A DNA stretch of 64,000 nt from Pseudomonas sp. MF4836 (GTDB lineage Bacteria; Pseudomonadota; Gammaproteobacteria; Pseudomonadales; Pseudomonadaceae). The stretch covers positions 310,001-374,000 of the forward strand of contig NZ_MVOL01000002.1 in NCBI RefSeq assembly GCF_002018875.1. Reading direction: 5' to 3'. The notes beneath the pieces were generated by a model. It did not search any database. It had not been told where the DNA came from and was given only the letters and a program-made list of their open reading frames with translations. How positions within the stretch are numbered: position 1 is the stretch's first letter; each line of letters starts with the position of its first letter. Below, one piece after another: positions 16,454-25,448 of the stretch. Made by a program: the position numbers and the translations under genes.

Positions 16454-17872
16454 TCAGCGGGCGGGCTGGGGCAATCCGCCCACGTCCTGATGTGCCGGGC
16501 GAGGACTGTCTGTCGGGGTGATGGTCGAAGTGCCGGCTTCGCGGGCCAGTTCATCGGCATCCTCCTGCTCGGCGGTCGACAGCTCGGCGGCGTTATGGCC
16601 GATGCGTTTGAGCAACAGCAGCATGCACACCAGCGACACCACGGCATAGCAGGCCGATGCGATGGCCACGCCGACGATGCTCCCGGTGCCGTTGAGGATG
16701 CTTTGCGCCAGTACCGGCGTGGCGCCGCCCACCAGCAACGAGCACAGCTGATAGGAAATCGACAGCCCGCTGTAGCGCACCCGGGTCGGGAAGGCGCGGG
16801 CGAGGATACCGCCGACGGCACCGTAGAACATCGAGTGCGGCACGGTGGCCAGGCACATGCCGAGCACGGCGATCCAGTAATTGCCGGTTTCCACCGCGAA
16901 GAACATAGCGGGCATCAGGAAAAATTCCGGCACCACCATCAGCACCACGGCCTTGCGCATATCCATGCGTGACACCAGCACCGCGCCCAGGGGCTGGGTG
17001 ATGAACTGCACCACCAGGGCGATGATGATCACGCTGAGAAACGTGCTTTGGGTGTAGCCCAGTTCCTTGGTTGCCCAGGACAGGGCAAAGGTGCTTTTGA
17101 AGTAGGTGACGTGGATGATCGGCAACACCCCGGCCCCCAGCAGCACGATTTTCCAGTGGCTGCGCAGCACCTCGAGGATCGGCAGCTTGACGGTTTTTTT
17201 CTGCTGGATCAGGCGCTTCATGTCGTCCGACTCTTCGAGCTTGAGGCGGATCACCATGCCGACGATGACCAGCGCCGCCGAGAGCAGGAACGGAATGCGC
17301 CAGCCCCAAAGCAGGAAGTCCGGCGCCGGCAGCGCACTGAGGGCGAAGAACACCAGGGTCGCCAGCAGGTTGCCGGCCGGTGAGCCTTGCTGAGCGAAGG
17401 CGGCGTAGAGAATGCCCTTGCCCTTGGGCGCGCTTTCACTGGCGATCAGCACCGCGCCGCCCCATTCACCGCCTACCGCGATGCCCTGGATGATGCGCAG
17501 CACCACCAGGGCGATTGGCGCCCAGATGCCGATCTGCAGGTAGGTGGGCAGCAGGCCGATGCAGGTGGTGGCGATGCCCATCATGATCAGGGTGATGACC
17601 AGGGTGGTCTTGCGCCCGATCTTGTCGCCCAGGTGGCCGAAGATGATGCCGCCGACGGGGCGTGCGACAAAGCCGGCCCACAGGGTCAGGAACGACAGCA
17701 GGGTAGCGGTGCCCGGTGGCAGGTCGGCGGGGAAGAACACTTTGCCGAAGACCAGGGCGGCCGCGATCCCGTAGGCATAGAAGTCATACCATTCGATGGT
17801 GGTGCCGATGAATGAGGCAACGCCCGCTTTGCGGGCTTTTTTGTGGGCAGCAGCTTCCAGGGCGGGATTCAT
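16454..17872 (-). CDS. MFS transporter, metabolite:H+ symporter (MHS) type
   Basis: A 472-residue inner-membrane protein of about 12 helices. The start at 17872 (MNPALEAAAHKKARKAGVASFIGTTIEWYDFY) puts the diagnostic GTTIEWYDFYAYG motif of the MHS family near residue 24. GHLGDKIGRKTT is the loop 2-3 signature, and RIIQGIAVGGEWGGAVL is the MHS helix 4 motif. Relatives carry alpha-ketoglutarate, citrate, shikimate, dicarboxylates (PcaT) or betaine. Divergent from the CoA-ester catabolic genes and next to their LysR gene, it probably imports the acid they degrade (inference). Confidence 0.9.
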   Translation of the reverse strand: MNPALEAAAHKKARKAGVASFIGTTIEWYDFYAYGIAAALVFGKVFFPADLPPGTATLLSFLTLWAGFVARPVGGIIFGHLGDKIGRKTTLVITLIMMGIATTCIGLLPTYLQIGIWAPIALVVLRIIQGIAVGGEWGGAVLIASESAPKGKGILYAAFAQQGSPAGNLLATLVFFALSALPAPDFLLWGWRIPFLLSAALVIVGMVIRLKLEESDDMKRLIQQKKTVKLPILEVLRSHWKIVLLGAGVLPIIHVTYFKSTFALSWATKELGYTQSTFLSVIIIALVVQFITQPLGAVLVSRMDMRKAVVLMVVPEFFLMPAMFFAVETGNYWIAVLGMCLATVPHSMFYGAVGGILARAFPTRVRYSGLSISYQLCSLLVGGATPVLAQSILNGTGSIVGVAIASACYAVVSLVCMLLLLKRIGHNAAELSTAEQEDADELAREAGTSTITPTDSPRPAHQDVGGLPQPAR

Positions 17873-18042
17873 GTTCACTTCCTGCTTGTTGTTATTGTTA
17901 TGTGCGCCCCGCGCCATTTTCTGCCGAAAATGTCGCGGACATTTCGCTGGGCGAATCGGCGCATGGGGTTCTTGCAAGGTCCGACTGCTCGGAGCCTATA
18001 CAGGCAGGTATGAAAAAAATAATGATTAAAACTTATTGTTTG

Positions 18043-18058
18043 ATACGTGATTTCGTAT
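18043..18058. promoter_or_regulatory. Palindrome upstream of the MHS transporter
   Basis: ATACGTGATTTCGTAT has ATACG/CGTAT arms. It sits 12 bases after the end of the LysR gene and about 170 bases before the transporter start, in an A/T-rich stretch. It is a plausible operator, possibly for the adjacent LysR protein. Confidence 0.35.
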
Positions 18059-18070
18059 GGTCGTCCGGGC

Positions 18071-18970
18071 TCAGGGCTCCGCTGTTGCGGGTTGTTGCAG
18101 GGCCTTGAGCAGCGCCAGGAAACTCTCGGCGGCGGCCGCCGGTTTGTCGGCATGACGAATCGCATGGATCTCTGAAAGCGCGCCCTCGCCCTCGATCTCG
18201 CAGTAATGCACCCCTTGTTGCCGAGTCATGGCCAGGGTCTGCGGGACCAGCGCCACGCCCATTTCGTAAGCCACCATCGCCACCACTGTTTGCCAGAGCC
18301 GGGTCTCATGGCGGATGCGCGGGCTGAACCCGGCGGCCACGCAGCGGGCGATGATCAGGTCGTGGTAGTGCGGCGAGACGTTACGCGGAAACAGAATGAA
18401 ATCATCACCGGCCAGTTGTGCCAGGTCGATCCGCTGTTGCTGCGCCAGGGGGTGTCCCTCGGGCAGGCAGCAGAGAAAGGGTTCGGCCAGCACCGGCTCG
18501 CAGTGGATGCTCGCGGCGAAGGTGTTGCCATGCACGAAGCCGATATCGATCTGGCCGCGTTGCAGGGCCTGGACCTGTTCGGCGCTGTTCATTTCCATCA
18601 TCACCACTTCGGTGTCCGGGTGTTGCTGCTCGAAGCTCTTCACCGCCTGGGGCAGGCCGCGGTGCAGGATCGAGTTGACGAAACCGACACTCAGGCGCCC
18701 GACAAAACCCTGGGCCGAACGCTGGGTCAGGCGCCGCGCCTGCTCGGCGCGCAGCAGCAGGTAACGCGCCTCGTCGAGCAGCACCTGGCCGGCATTGGTC
18801 AAACTCACCGACTTGTTGTTGCGGATCAGCAGCTGGATATCCAGCTGGCTCTCGAGCTTTTTGATGTCGAAACTCAGCGCCGGTTGCGAGATGAACAGGC
18901 GAGTCGCGGCGCGCCCGAAATGCAGTTCTTCGGCCACGGCGACGAAGTAGCGCAACTGTTTGAGGTCCAT
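18071..18970 (-). CDS. LysR-family transcriptional regulator
   Basis: A 299-residue regulator. The winged helix-turn-helix (MDLKQLRYFVAVAEELHFGRAATRLFISQPALSFDIKKLE, residues 1-40) is followed by a two-lobed inducer-binding domain (GRLSVGFVNSILHRGLPQAVKSF from about residue 91). The N-terminus resembles the BenM/CatM branch, which responds to aromatic-derived acids. It is divergent from the acyl-CoA dehydrogenase gene across 111 bases that contain a clear T-N11-A dyad, so it very likely controls that operon in response to its substrate or a CoA intermediate. Confidence 0.93.
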   Translation of the reverse strand: MDLKQLRYFVAVAEELHFGRAATRLFISQPALSFDIKKLESQLDIQLLIRNNKSVSLTNAGQVLLDEARYLLLRAEQARRLTQRSAQGFVGRLSVGFVNSILHRGLPQAVKSFEQQHPDTEVVMMEMNSAEQVQALQRGQIDIGFVHGNTFAASIHCEPVLAEPFLCCLPEGHPLAQQQRIDLAQLAGDDFILFPRNVSPHYHDLIIARCVAAGFSPRIRHETRLWQTVVAMVAYEMGVALVPQTLAMTRQQGVHYCEIEGEGALSEIHAIRHADKPAAAAESFLALLKALQQPATAEP

Positions 18971-18984
18971 GCTGATCCCCTGCT

Positions 18985-19009
18985 CTACGATTTGGTTTTC
19001 TTATCGTAG
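18985..19009. promoter_or_regulatory. LysR-type operator between regulator and catabolic operon
   Basis: CTACGAT and ATCGTAG are perfect inverted arms separated by exactly 11 bases, the T-N11-A architecture of LysR recognition sites. It begins 15 bases upstream of the LysR start and ends 72 bases before the acyl-CoA dehydrogenase start. A second smaller dyad (GTAT-TAG-ATAC) lies just downstream near 19022. Confidence 0.6.
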
Positions 19010-19081
19010 TGGAATGATTTTGTATTAGATACTTATCGATGGCGGTTCTAGTCTCGGCGTACAAGAACCAGGAGACGCCCC

Positions 19082-20803
19082 ATGAACGTCGAGCCACACG
19101 CCACCGAAGACGGCCTGAACATCCCCGATAGCCGGGGCCTGAATCTATTCGAATGCGATGCCGGGCTGGCCGCGCTGCTCAAGGTTTACCTGCCGGCGCA
19201 GGTCTATGGGCAGTGGCTACCGACCTGGCAGCGCCTGGGGGCCAGGGCGGGTGGCGAACTGGACGTGCTGGCCCTGTCGGCCGACAAGAATCCCCCGGTA
19301 CTGCGGCCCCGCACCCGACGTGGGGAAAACCTGCAAAGCATCGCCAAGCATCCCGACTTCGTTGAGCTGGAGCGTGTCGCCTATGCCGAACTGGGCCTGG
19401 CCGCCATGAGCCATCGCCCCGAGCCGGCGCTGCCGCTGGTGAAGTACGCGCTGACCTACCTGTTCGTGCAGGCGGAGTTCGGCCTGTGCTGCCCGGTGAG
19501 CATGACCGACTCCCTGACCCGCACATTGCGCAAGTTCGGTGCCCCGGAATTGGTGGAACGCTTCCTGCCGCAGCTGGCGTCACAGGATTTTGACCAACTG
19601 TTCCAGGGCGCCATGTTCATGACCGAGCAGGCGGCCGGCTCCGATGTGTCGCGCACCGAAACCCGGGCGCGGCTTGAGAATGGCGAATGGCAGCTGTTTG
19701 GCGAAAAGTGGTTCTGTTCCAACCCGGATGCCGACCTGGCCATGGTTCTGGCCCGGCCTGACGATGCCCCGACGGGCATGGCCGGGGTCACCCTGTTCCT
19801 GCTGCCCAGGCTGCGCCCCGATGGTTCGCGCAACGCCTACCGGATCCAGCGCCTGAAGGACAAGTTGGGCAGCCGCTCGATGGCCAGTGGCGAGATCACC
19901 CTGGAAGGTGCCACCGCGTACCTGATCGGCGAAGTCGGCCGCGGTTTTCAGCAGATGGCCGACATGGTCAACATGTCGCGCCTGTCCAACGGGGTGCGCG
20001 CGGCGGGGTTGATGCGCCGTGGCCTCAACGAGGCGCTGTTTATCGCGCGCCAGCGCCGAGCCTTCGGCAAACACCTGATCGAAATGCCCCTGATGCAGCG
20101 CCAGTTGCTGAAGATGATGCTGCCCACCGAGCAGGCCCGCTCGATGTTCATGCAGATCGCCACGTTGCTGCCTCGGGCCGATGGCGGCGATGAAGCGGCG
20201 CGCAAGTGTGTGCGCATCCTCACCCCGATGATCAAATTCCGCGCCTGTCGCGATGCGCGGCGGGTGACCGGCGATGCCATGGAGGTACGCGGCGGGGTCG
20301 GTTACATCGAAGAGTGGAGCGACGGGCGGCTGGTGCGCGATGCCCACCTGGGTTCGATCTGGGAAGGCACCAGCAACATTGTTGCGTTGGATATCGCCCG
20401 CGCCGTGACCCGCGAGCAAGCCCTGGAACCCTTGCAGAAAATGCTCGCGCAATTGCTGGCCGAAGCCGACTTGCCGGAGCCCAGCCGGCGCCTGTTCGAG
20501 GTGACCCTGCAGCGTACGGTCAGCCACTTCGACGAGGTGGCCCGGCAGCGTCAGGACGAACAGGTGCGCCAGGCCGGCAGCGCCCTGTATCACCTCGCCA
20601 GCGCGATTTTCATGGCCTGGGAAGCCTGTCGCCAGGCACCTGACTATCGCCGCCTGGCCTTGGCCCATCTGGTGCTGCAGCACAAGTTGCTGCCCCGCGA
20701 CCCGCTGCGTTCGGCGCCGGTGATCGACGCCGCGCTGCTGGCGAACCTGGCCAATGAGCGTCCGCTGTCGCTGGCTGAAGCCATGCAGTTGCTGCCTGCC
20801 TGA
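19082..20803 (+). CDS. Acyl-CoA dehydrogenase, AidB-like
   Basis: A 573-residue flavoprotein expected to oxidise an acyl-CoA to the 2-enoyl-CoA. It is longer than the 380-residue short-chain enzymes and has the AidB-like layout: an extra N-terminal helical domain, the FAD/substrate domain (MTEQAAGSDVSRTET near 180), and the C-terminal helical domain. The catalytic glutamate is E428 in IWEGTSNI. RRAFGKHLIEMPLMQ and GGVGYIEEW are FAD-contacting motifs. It is the first gene of a four-gene operon under the LysR gene. The substrate is unknown; the downstream CoA transferase and thiolase suggest a linear acid. Confidence 0.9.
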   Translation: MNVEPHATEDGLNIPDSRGLNLFECDAGLAALLKVYLPAQVYGQWLPTWQRLGARAGGELDVLALSADKNPPVLRPRTRRGENLQSIAKHPDFVELERVAYAELGLAAMSHRPEPALPLVKYALTYLFVQAEFGLCCPVSMTDSLTRTLRKFGAPELVERFLPQLASQDFDQLFQGAMFMTEQAAGSDVSRTETRARLENGEWQLFGEKWFCSNPDADLAMVLARPDDAPTGMAGVTLFLLPRLRPDGSRNAYRIQRLKDKLGSRSMASGEITLEGATAYLIGEVGRGFQQMADMVNMSRLSNGVRAAGLMRRGLNEALFIARQRRAFGKHLIEMPLMQRQLLKMMLPTEQARSMFMQIATLLPRADGGDEAARKCVRILTPMIKFRACRDARRVTGDAMEVRGGVGYIEEWSDGRLVRDAHLGSIWEGTSNIVALDIARAVTREQALEPLQKMLAQLLAEADLPEPSRRLFEVTLQRTVSHFDEVARQRQDEQVRQAGSALYHLASAIFMAWEACRQAPDYRRLALAHLVLQHKLLPRDPLRSAPVIDAALLANLANERPLSLAEAMQLLPA

Positions 20804-20835
20804 ACGGCACTTCCCCTCTTTGCTGGAGAACACTG

Positions 20836-22023
20836 ATGAACCCAACCCAAGGTGCCCTGGCGGGCCTGAAAGTCATCGACCTCAGCCGCGTGCTGGGCGG
20901 CCCTTACTGCTCCCAGGCACTGGCTGACCATGGCGCCGAGGTGATCAAGCTCGAACCATTGGGCGGCGACGAAACCCGTGGCTGGGGGCCGCCCTTCGAG
21001 GGTGACGATGCCTCGTACTTCAAGGGTGTGAACCGCAACAAGCAAGGGATCGCCGTTGACCTGTCGCGGCCCGAGGGCCTGGATCTGTTGATGCAACTGC
21101 TGGAAGGTGCCGACGTGCTGGTGGAGAACTTCAAGCCAGGCACCCTGCAGCGCTGGGGGATCGGTTATGCCGAGGTGCTGAGCCAGCGCTTCCCGGGGCT
21201 GATCCATTGCGCGATTTCCGGGTTTGGCGGCGATGGGCCCTTGGGTGGCTTGCCCGGCTACGACGCGGTGATCCAGGCGATGGCGGGCTTGATGAGCGTC
21301 AACGGCGAAGGCGATGGCGGGCCGTTGCGTATCGGGCTGCCGATTGTGGACATGGTCACCGGCCTGAACGCCCTGGCCGGGATTCTGCTGGCGCTCAATG
21401 AACGTCACCGCAGCGGCCTTGGGCAGTCCCTGGACATCAGCCTTTACGATTGCGGCGTGTCGCTGCTGCACCCGCACCTGGCGAACTTCTTCGCCGCCGG
21501 CAAGACCCCGCAGCGCACCGGCAATGCCCACCCCAATATCGCGCCCTACGACAGCTATCGCACCGGCAGCGTGCCGATCTTCCTGGCTGTGGGCAACGAC
21601 CGCCAGTTCGCCCGATTGTGCGAGCAATTGGGGGCGGGTGCCTTGCTCGATGACCCGCGTTTTGCCAGCAACGGCAGCCGTTCGGTCAACCGTGAGGCAC
21701 TGAAGCAGGCGCTGGAGCACCACCTGCAAACCCATGACGGCGCGGCCTTGGCCCAGGAGCTGATTGGCCTGGGGGTGCCCTGCGGTTCGATTGCCACCAT
21801 CGACCAGGTGGTGGCCCACCCCCACACCCGGCACCGGGGCTTGCTGGTGCAGATCGACGATTACCGCGGGGTCGGCTCGCCGGTGAAGTTGTCGCGCACC
21901 CCCGCCAGCTACCGCAGTGCACCGCCGGCCCTGGGCCAGGACACGCGCCAGGTTCTCGAAGGCCTGGGCCTGGATGCGCAGATGATCGCCGGCCTGTACG
22001 CCAGCGGCATCGTGCGCGGCTAA
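20836..22023 (+). CDS. CaiB/BaiF family CoA transferase
   Basis: A 395-residue type III CoA transferase that would move CoA to the imported acid. GLKVIDLSRVLGGPYCSQALADHGAEVIKLE is the N-terminal CoA-binding signature. The catalytic aspartate, which forms the aspartyl-CoA thioester, is D172 in GLPIVDMVTGLNAL. GYDAVIQAMAGLMS precedes it, as in the family. It follows the acyl-CoA dehydrogenase by 32 bases. In this operon it is the most likely activating step, since no acyl-CoA ligase is present. Confidence 0.93.
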   Translation: MNPTQGALAGLKVIDLSRVLGGPYCSQALADHGAEVIKLEPLGGDETRGWGPPFEGDDASYFKGVNRNKQGIAVDLSRPEGLDLLMQLLEGADVLVENFKPGTLQRWGIGYAEVLSQRFPGLIHCAISGFGGDGPLGGLPGYDAVIQAMAGLMSVNGEGDGGPLRIGLPIVDMVTGLNALAGILLALNERHRSGLGQSLDISLYDCGVSLLHPHLANFFAAGKTPQRTGNAHPNIAPYDSYRTGSVPIFLAVGNDRQFARLCEQLGAGALLDDPRFASNGSRSVNREALKQALEHHLQTHDGAALAQELIGLGVPCGSIATIDQVVAHPHTRHRGLLVQIDDYRGVGSPVKLSRTPASYRSAPPALGQDTRQVLEGLGLDAQMIAGLYASGIVRG

Positions 22024-22059
22024 GCGCGCCATGACTGTTTCATTTTTCGGGAGCGCTTT

Positions 22060-23607
22060 ATGAATGGCGAGTCGGTCTGCCTGAACACCTTGCAATGCAT
22101 CGGCGTGGTCGGTGCCGGCGCCATGGGCCAGGGCATCACCCAGGTGCTGCTCCAGGCTGGGCTGACGGTGCAACTGTTCGACGCCCGTTCCGGTGCCGCC
22201 GATAGTGCCCGCGAACAACTGCACGTGCGCTTCGCCCGGTTGCAGGACAAGGCACGCATGAGCCCGGAGGCAGTGGTGCAGGCGCTGGGCAAGCTACAGG
22301 TCATGGACAGCCTGCAAGCGCTGGGCGACTGCCAGTTGGTGATCGAGGCGATCGTCGAAAACCTGGAGGCCAAGCAGCAGCTGTTCCGGGAGCTGGAGCA
22401 GGTGCTGGACAGCAGCGCGCTGCTGGCGAGCAACACCTCGTCGCTGTCGATCACGGCCATCGCGGCGGGCTGTCGTAACCCGCAGCGGGTCGCGGGGCTG
22501 CACTTCTTCAACCCGGTGCCGCGTATGCGCCTGGTGGAAGTGATCGCCGGCCTGGAAACCGCGCCCGAGATCGCCGGGCAATTGCAGGCCCTGGTGCGGC
22601 ACATCGGGCACCAGCCGGTGCTGGCCAAGGATTCCCCCGGTTTTATCGTCAACCATGCCGGCCGTGCGTTTGGCACCGAGGCCTTGCGTATTTTGAGCGA
22701 GGGCGTGGCGTCGGTGGCGCAGATCGATGCACTGCTGCGTGACGGTGCCGGATTCGCCATGGGGCCCTTCGAACTGATGGACCTGGTGGGCCTGGATGTC
22801 AGCCTGCCGGTGATGGAATCGGTCTACCGGCAGTTCTACCAGGAGCCGCGCTACCGCCCCCATCCGCTGCTGCGCCAGATGCAGGCTGCTGGCCATCTGG
22901 GGCACAAGAGTGGCCAGGGTTTCTACCGCTATGACGGCGTGCACGACACTCCGCAGCCATCCTCTGTATCAGCGCCACGTGGTATGCCGCCGGCGGTGTG
23001 GATGGCCGCCGATGACGAGCTGGGGCATGCGCGTCTGCTGGCCCTGCTCCAGCGCCTGGGGGTGGAGCCGCAAACCGGCCCTAGGCCATCCGGCGATGCG
23101 TTGTGCCTGCTGGCGCCCCTGGGCGATGACGCCACTGAGGCCGCCTTGCGTCATGGGGTCGACCCGGCGCGCACGGTGGCGATCGATACCTTGTTCGGGC
23201 TCGATCACCAGCGCTGCCTGATGCTCACTCCCTGCACCCGGCCGGACATGCAGCAGGCTGCCCACGACTTGTTCAGTGCTGACGGTGGCCGGGTGACGCT
23301 GATCCACGACAGCTGCGGTTTTGTCCTGCAACGAACCCTGGCGTCGATCGTCAACCTGGCTTGCGACATCGCCCAGCAAGGCATTGCCTCAGTTGCCGAT
23401 ATCGATACCGCGGTGCGCCTGGGGCTCGGTTACCCCCAGGGGCCGCTGGACTGGGGCGATCAATTGGGTGCCGAGCGGCTGTTACAGATTCTGCTGCGCA
23501 TGCACGCCCTGACCGGCGAGCCGCGCTATCGCCCGAGTGGCTGGCTGCGGCGCCGGGTGCGCCTGGGCCTGTCGTTGTGTCAGGCGCCCGAGCCGCTGCT
23601 GGCTTGA
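22060..23607 (+). CDS. 3-hydroxyacyl-CoA dehydrogenase, PaaH-like two-domain form
   Basis: A 515-residue NAD-dependent enzyme. The Rossmann motif GVVGAGAMGQGITQVLLQAG is near residue 15. SSLSITAIA and the catalytic-histidine motif GLHFFNPVPRMRLVEV are near 125 and 146. The first C-terminal domain (DSPGFIVNHAGRAFGTEALRIL) is followed by a second, more divergent copy (DSCGFVLQRTLASIVNLACDIA, about residue 415), as in 3-hydroxyadipyl-CoA dehydrogenases such as PaaH. This form acts on a free hydroxyacyl-CoA and has no hydratase domain; none is encoded nearby. The thiolase gene follows after 33 bases. Confidence 0.92.
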   Translation: MNGESVCLNTLQCIGVVGAGAMGQGITQVLLQAGLTVQLFDARSGAADSAREQLHVRFARLQDKARMSPEAVVQALGKLQVMDSLQALGDCQLVIEAIVENLEAKQQLFRELEQVLDSSALLASNTSSLSITAIAAGCRNPQRVAGLHFFNPVPRMRLVEVIAGLETAPEIAGQLQALVRHIGHQPVLAKDSPGFIVNHAGRAFGTEALRILSEGVASVAQIDALLRDGAGFAMGPFELMDLVGLDVSLPVMESVYRQFYQEPRYRPHPLLRQMQAAGHLGHKSGQGFYRYDGVHDTPQPSSVSAPRGMPPAVWMAADDELGHARLLALLQRLGVEPQTGPRPSGDALCLLAPLGDDATEAALRHGVDPARTVAIDTLFGLDHQRCLMLTPCTRPDMQQAAHDLFSADGGRVTLIHDSCGFVLQRTLASIVNLACDIAQQGIASVADIDTAVRLGLGYPQGPLDWGDQLGAERLLQILLRMHALTGEPRYRPSGWLRRRVRLGLSLCQAPEPLLA

Positions 23608-23640
23608 GTGCTGTCGTCCACCTGCCATGAGAGTTGCGCC

Positions 23641-24843
23641 ATGCTTGATGCCTACATTTACAGCGGTTTGCGTACCCCGTTCGGCCGCTATGCCGGTTGC
23701 CTGTCGCGGGTGCGCCCGGATGATCTGGTCGGGCCGTTGCTGGCCCGGTTGATGGAAACCTCGGGCTTGCCGATGGATGAGCTGGAGGAGGTGATTCTGG
23801 GCTGCACCAACCAGGCGGGCGAAGACAGCCGCAACCTGGCGCGCAATGCCTTGCTCAGCGCCGGCCTGCCTTGGTGCGTGCCCGGGCAGACGATCAACCG
23901 CCTGTGCGCCAGCGGCCTGTCGGCGGTGGTCGATGCGGCGCGTGCCATCACCTGTGGCGAGGGCCAGTTGTACCTGGCTGGCGGCGTCGAAAGCATGTCC
24001 CGTGCGCCCTTTGTCATGGCCAAGGCCGAGAGCGCGTTCAGCCGCTCGGCGGAGGTGGCGGACAGCACCCTCGGCGCGCGTTTCAGCAACCCGCGCCTGG
24101 TCCGGCTCTACGGCAACGACAGCATGCCGCAGACCGCTGACAACCTGGCGCGGCTGTTTTCCATCAGCCGCGAGCAGGCCGATATCTTTGCCGCGCTGTC
24201 CCAATCGCGTTACCAGTCGGCCCTGCAGGCCGGGCACCTGGACGACGAGATCCTGCCGGTCGAGGTGCCGGCGGGGCGCAAGGGCGAGGTGCTGCAGGTC
24301 AGCCACGACGAACATCCACGGCCGCAATCCGATTTCGAACGGCTGTCGAAAATGTCGCCCCTGGCTCCGGGCTCGGTGATCACTGCGGGTAATGCCTCGG
24401 GGATCAACGACGGTGCGGCGGTGCTGTTGCTCGGCAATCGCGCCATAGGCGAGGCGCATGGGGTGGCCCCGATGGCGCGGATTCTTTCGTCGGCCGCCGT
24501 CGGCGTGGAGCCGCGAATCATGGGGATCGGCCCGCATCAGGCCATCGAGCTGGCGTTGCACCGTGCCGGCCTGACCCTGGAGCAGGTCGACCTGATTGAA
24601 ATCAACGAAGCATTCGCGGTGCAGGTGCTGGCCTGTCTCAAAGTCCTGGGCCTGCGCCATGACGACCCTCGGGTCAACCCGGGCGGCGGGGCCATTGCCA
24701 TCGGTCATCCGCTGGGCGCATCCGGTGCTCGCCTGGTGCTGAGTGCCTGCCGCACCTTGCAACGCTACAAGCTGCGCTATGCGGTGGTCAGCCTCTGCGT
24801 CGGGTTGGGCCAGGGTGTGGCCATGGTCATTGAGCGCGCCTGA
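23641..24843 (+). CDS. Thiolase, beta-ketoadipyl-CoA thiolase-like
   Basis: A 400-residue thiolase. The ATG at 23641 was used because the family N-terminus begins there. The N-terminal pattern MLDAYIYSGLRTPFGRYAG..SRVRPDDLVGPLL closely follows PcaF/PaaJ. The acyl-accepting cysteine is C89 (QTINRLCASGLSAV); the histidine is in NPGGGAIAIGHPLGASGARL, and the second cysteine in SLCVGLGQGVAMV. It would cleave a beta-ketoacyl-CoA to acetyl-CoA plus a shortened acyl-CoA (succinyl-CoA if the substrate is beta-ketoadipyl-CoA). It ends 16 bases from the convergent DUF4124 gene, with no visible terminator between them. Confidence 0.93.
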   Translation: MLDAYIYSGLRTPFGRYAGCLSRVRPDDLVGPLLARLMETSGLPMDELEEVILGCTNQAGEDSRNLARNALLSAGLPWCVPGQTINRLCASGLSAVVDAARAITCGEGQLYLAGGVESMSRAPFVMAKAESAFSRSAEVADSTLGARFSNPRLVRLYGNDSMPQTADNLARLFSISREQADIFAALSQSRYQSALQAGHLDDEILPVEVPAGRKGEVLQVSHDEHPRPQSDFERLSKMSPLAPGSVITAGNASGINDGAAVLLLGNRAIGEAHGVAPMARILSSAAVGVEPRIMGIGPHQAIELALHRAGLTLEQVDLIEINEAFAVQVLACLKVLGLRHDDPRVNPGGGAIAIGHPLGASGARLVLSACRTLQRYKLRYAVVSLCVGLGQGVAMVIERA

Positions 24844-24859
24844 GGCCCAGGGCTCAACC

Positions 24860-25378
24860 TCAAGGCCGGTGCACCCGCAGCAGGTGAAACGTGGTGCTCG
24901 GGCTTTGTTGCACCACGTGTTCGCCATCGAGTACCTGGACCGCCAGGCGATGTTCGCCGCGGTCGATATTTTCCAGATGCAGTTCCAGTGCCGTGCCGGG
25001 TTGGCCGTAGGGCTGGTCGTCCAACAGCAGGCGCAGGCGATGGGGCCCTTGCAGGTTCGGTTGCAGCAGCACCTGCACGCTGAAGCTACCGTTGTTGGCC
25101 CGCAATGCGCCGTCGCGCGGCAAGCCACTGACTTGCAGCACCTCATAGGGCTGCGCCACAACGGTGCGCGGCCTGGCGGCAGCTGGCGGCGTCGGTAACG
25201 GCAAGCGGGTTGGGCCGGGAATGGCATGGGTGGGCGTTGGCGCAATGGCCTGGCTGCGGGTGTCGCTTGGCGGCTGATCACTGTAGGCCGGGTTGCCTTG
25301 GGCATCGGTGTATTGATAGATCTGCGCCGTCGCCGGCAGACAGATGATCAGCAGCAGGTAGCAAACGGCAGCGCGCAT
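24860..25378 (-). CDS. DUF4124 domain-containing exported protein
   Basis: A 172-residue protein with a signal peptide (MRAAVCYLLLIICLPATA). The DUF4124 motif QIYQYTDAQGNPAYSDQPPSD follows at residues 19-40, then a proline-rich linker and a C-terminal beta-rich domain (LQVSGLPRDGALRANNGSFSVQVLLQPNLQG). The start at 25378 was chosen for the signal peptide. DUF4124 proteins commonly occur near glnA-ntrBC in Pseudomonas; their function is undefined. The gene lies 70 bases after the chorismate mutase gene on the same strand. Confidence 0.88.
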   Translation of the reverse strand: MRAAVCYLLLIICLPATAQIYQYTDAQGNPAYSDQPPSDTRSQAIAPTPTHAIPGPTRLPLPTPPAAARPRTVVAQPYEVLQVSGLPRDGALRANNGSFSVQVLLQPNLQGPHRLRLLLDDQPYGQPGTALELHLENIDRGEHRLAVQVLDGEHVVQQSPSTTFHLLRVHRP

Positions 25379-25448
25379 GGCTGAGGGTTCCTGGGCGGCG
25401 AGGTGAGGGTCCCAGCCTAGAGCAAGGGGCCGTTCGCGGGGCGCGGGC

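Noticed and set aside
17820..17843. Terminator-like hairpin with T-run (GCCCGC-TTT-GCGGGC) on the plus strand
   Set aside because: It lies inside the N-terminal coding region of the MHS transporter, where it encodes KKARKAG. It is opposite to the direction of transcription.
16454..24843. Horizontal transfer of the catabolic island from a distant source
   Set aside because: Codon use and GC content look like the flanking genes, and no integrase, tRNA end or direct repeats flank it. Insertion relative to other strains is possible, but recent foreign origin cannot be supported.
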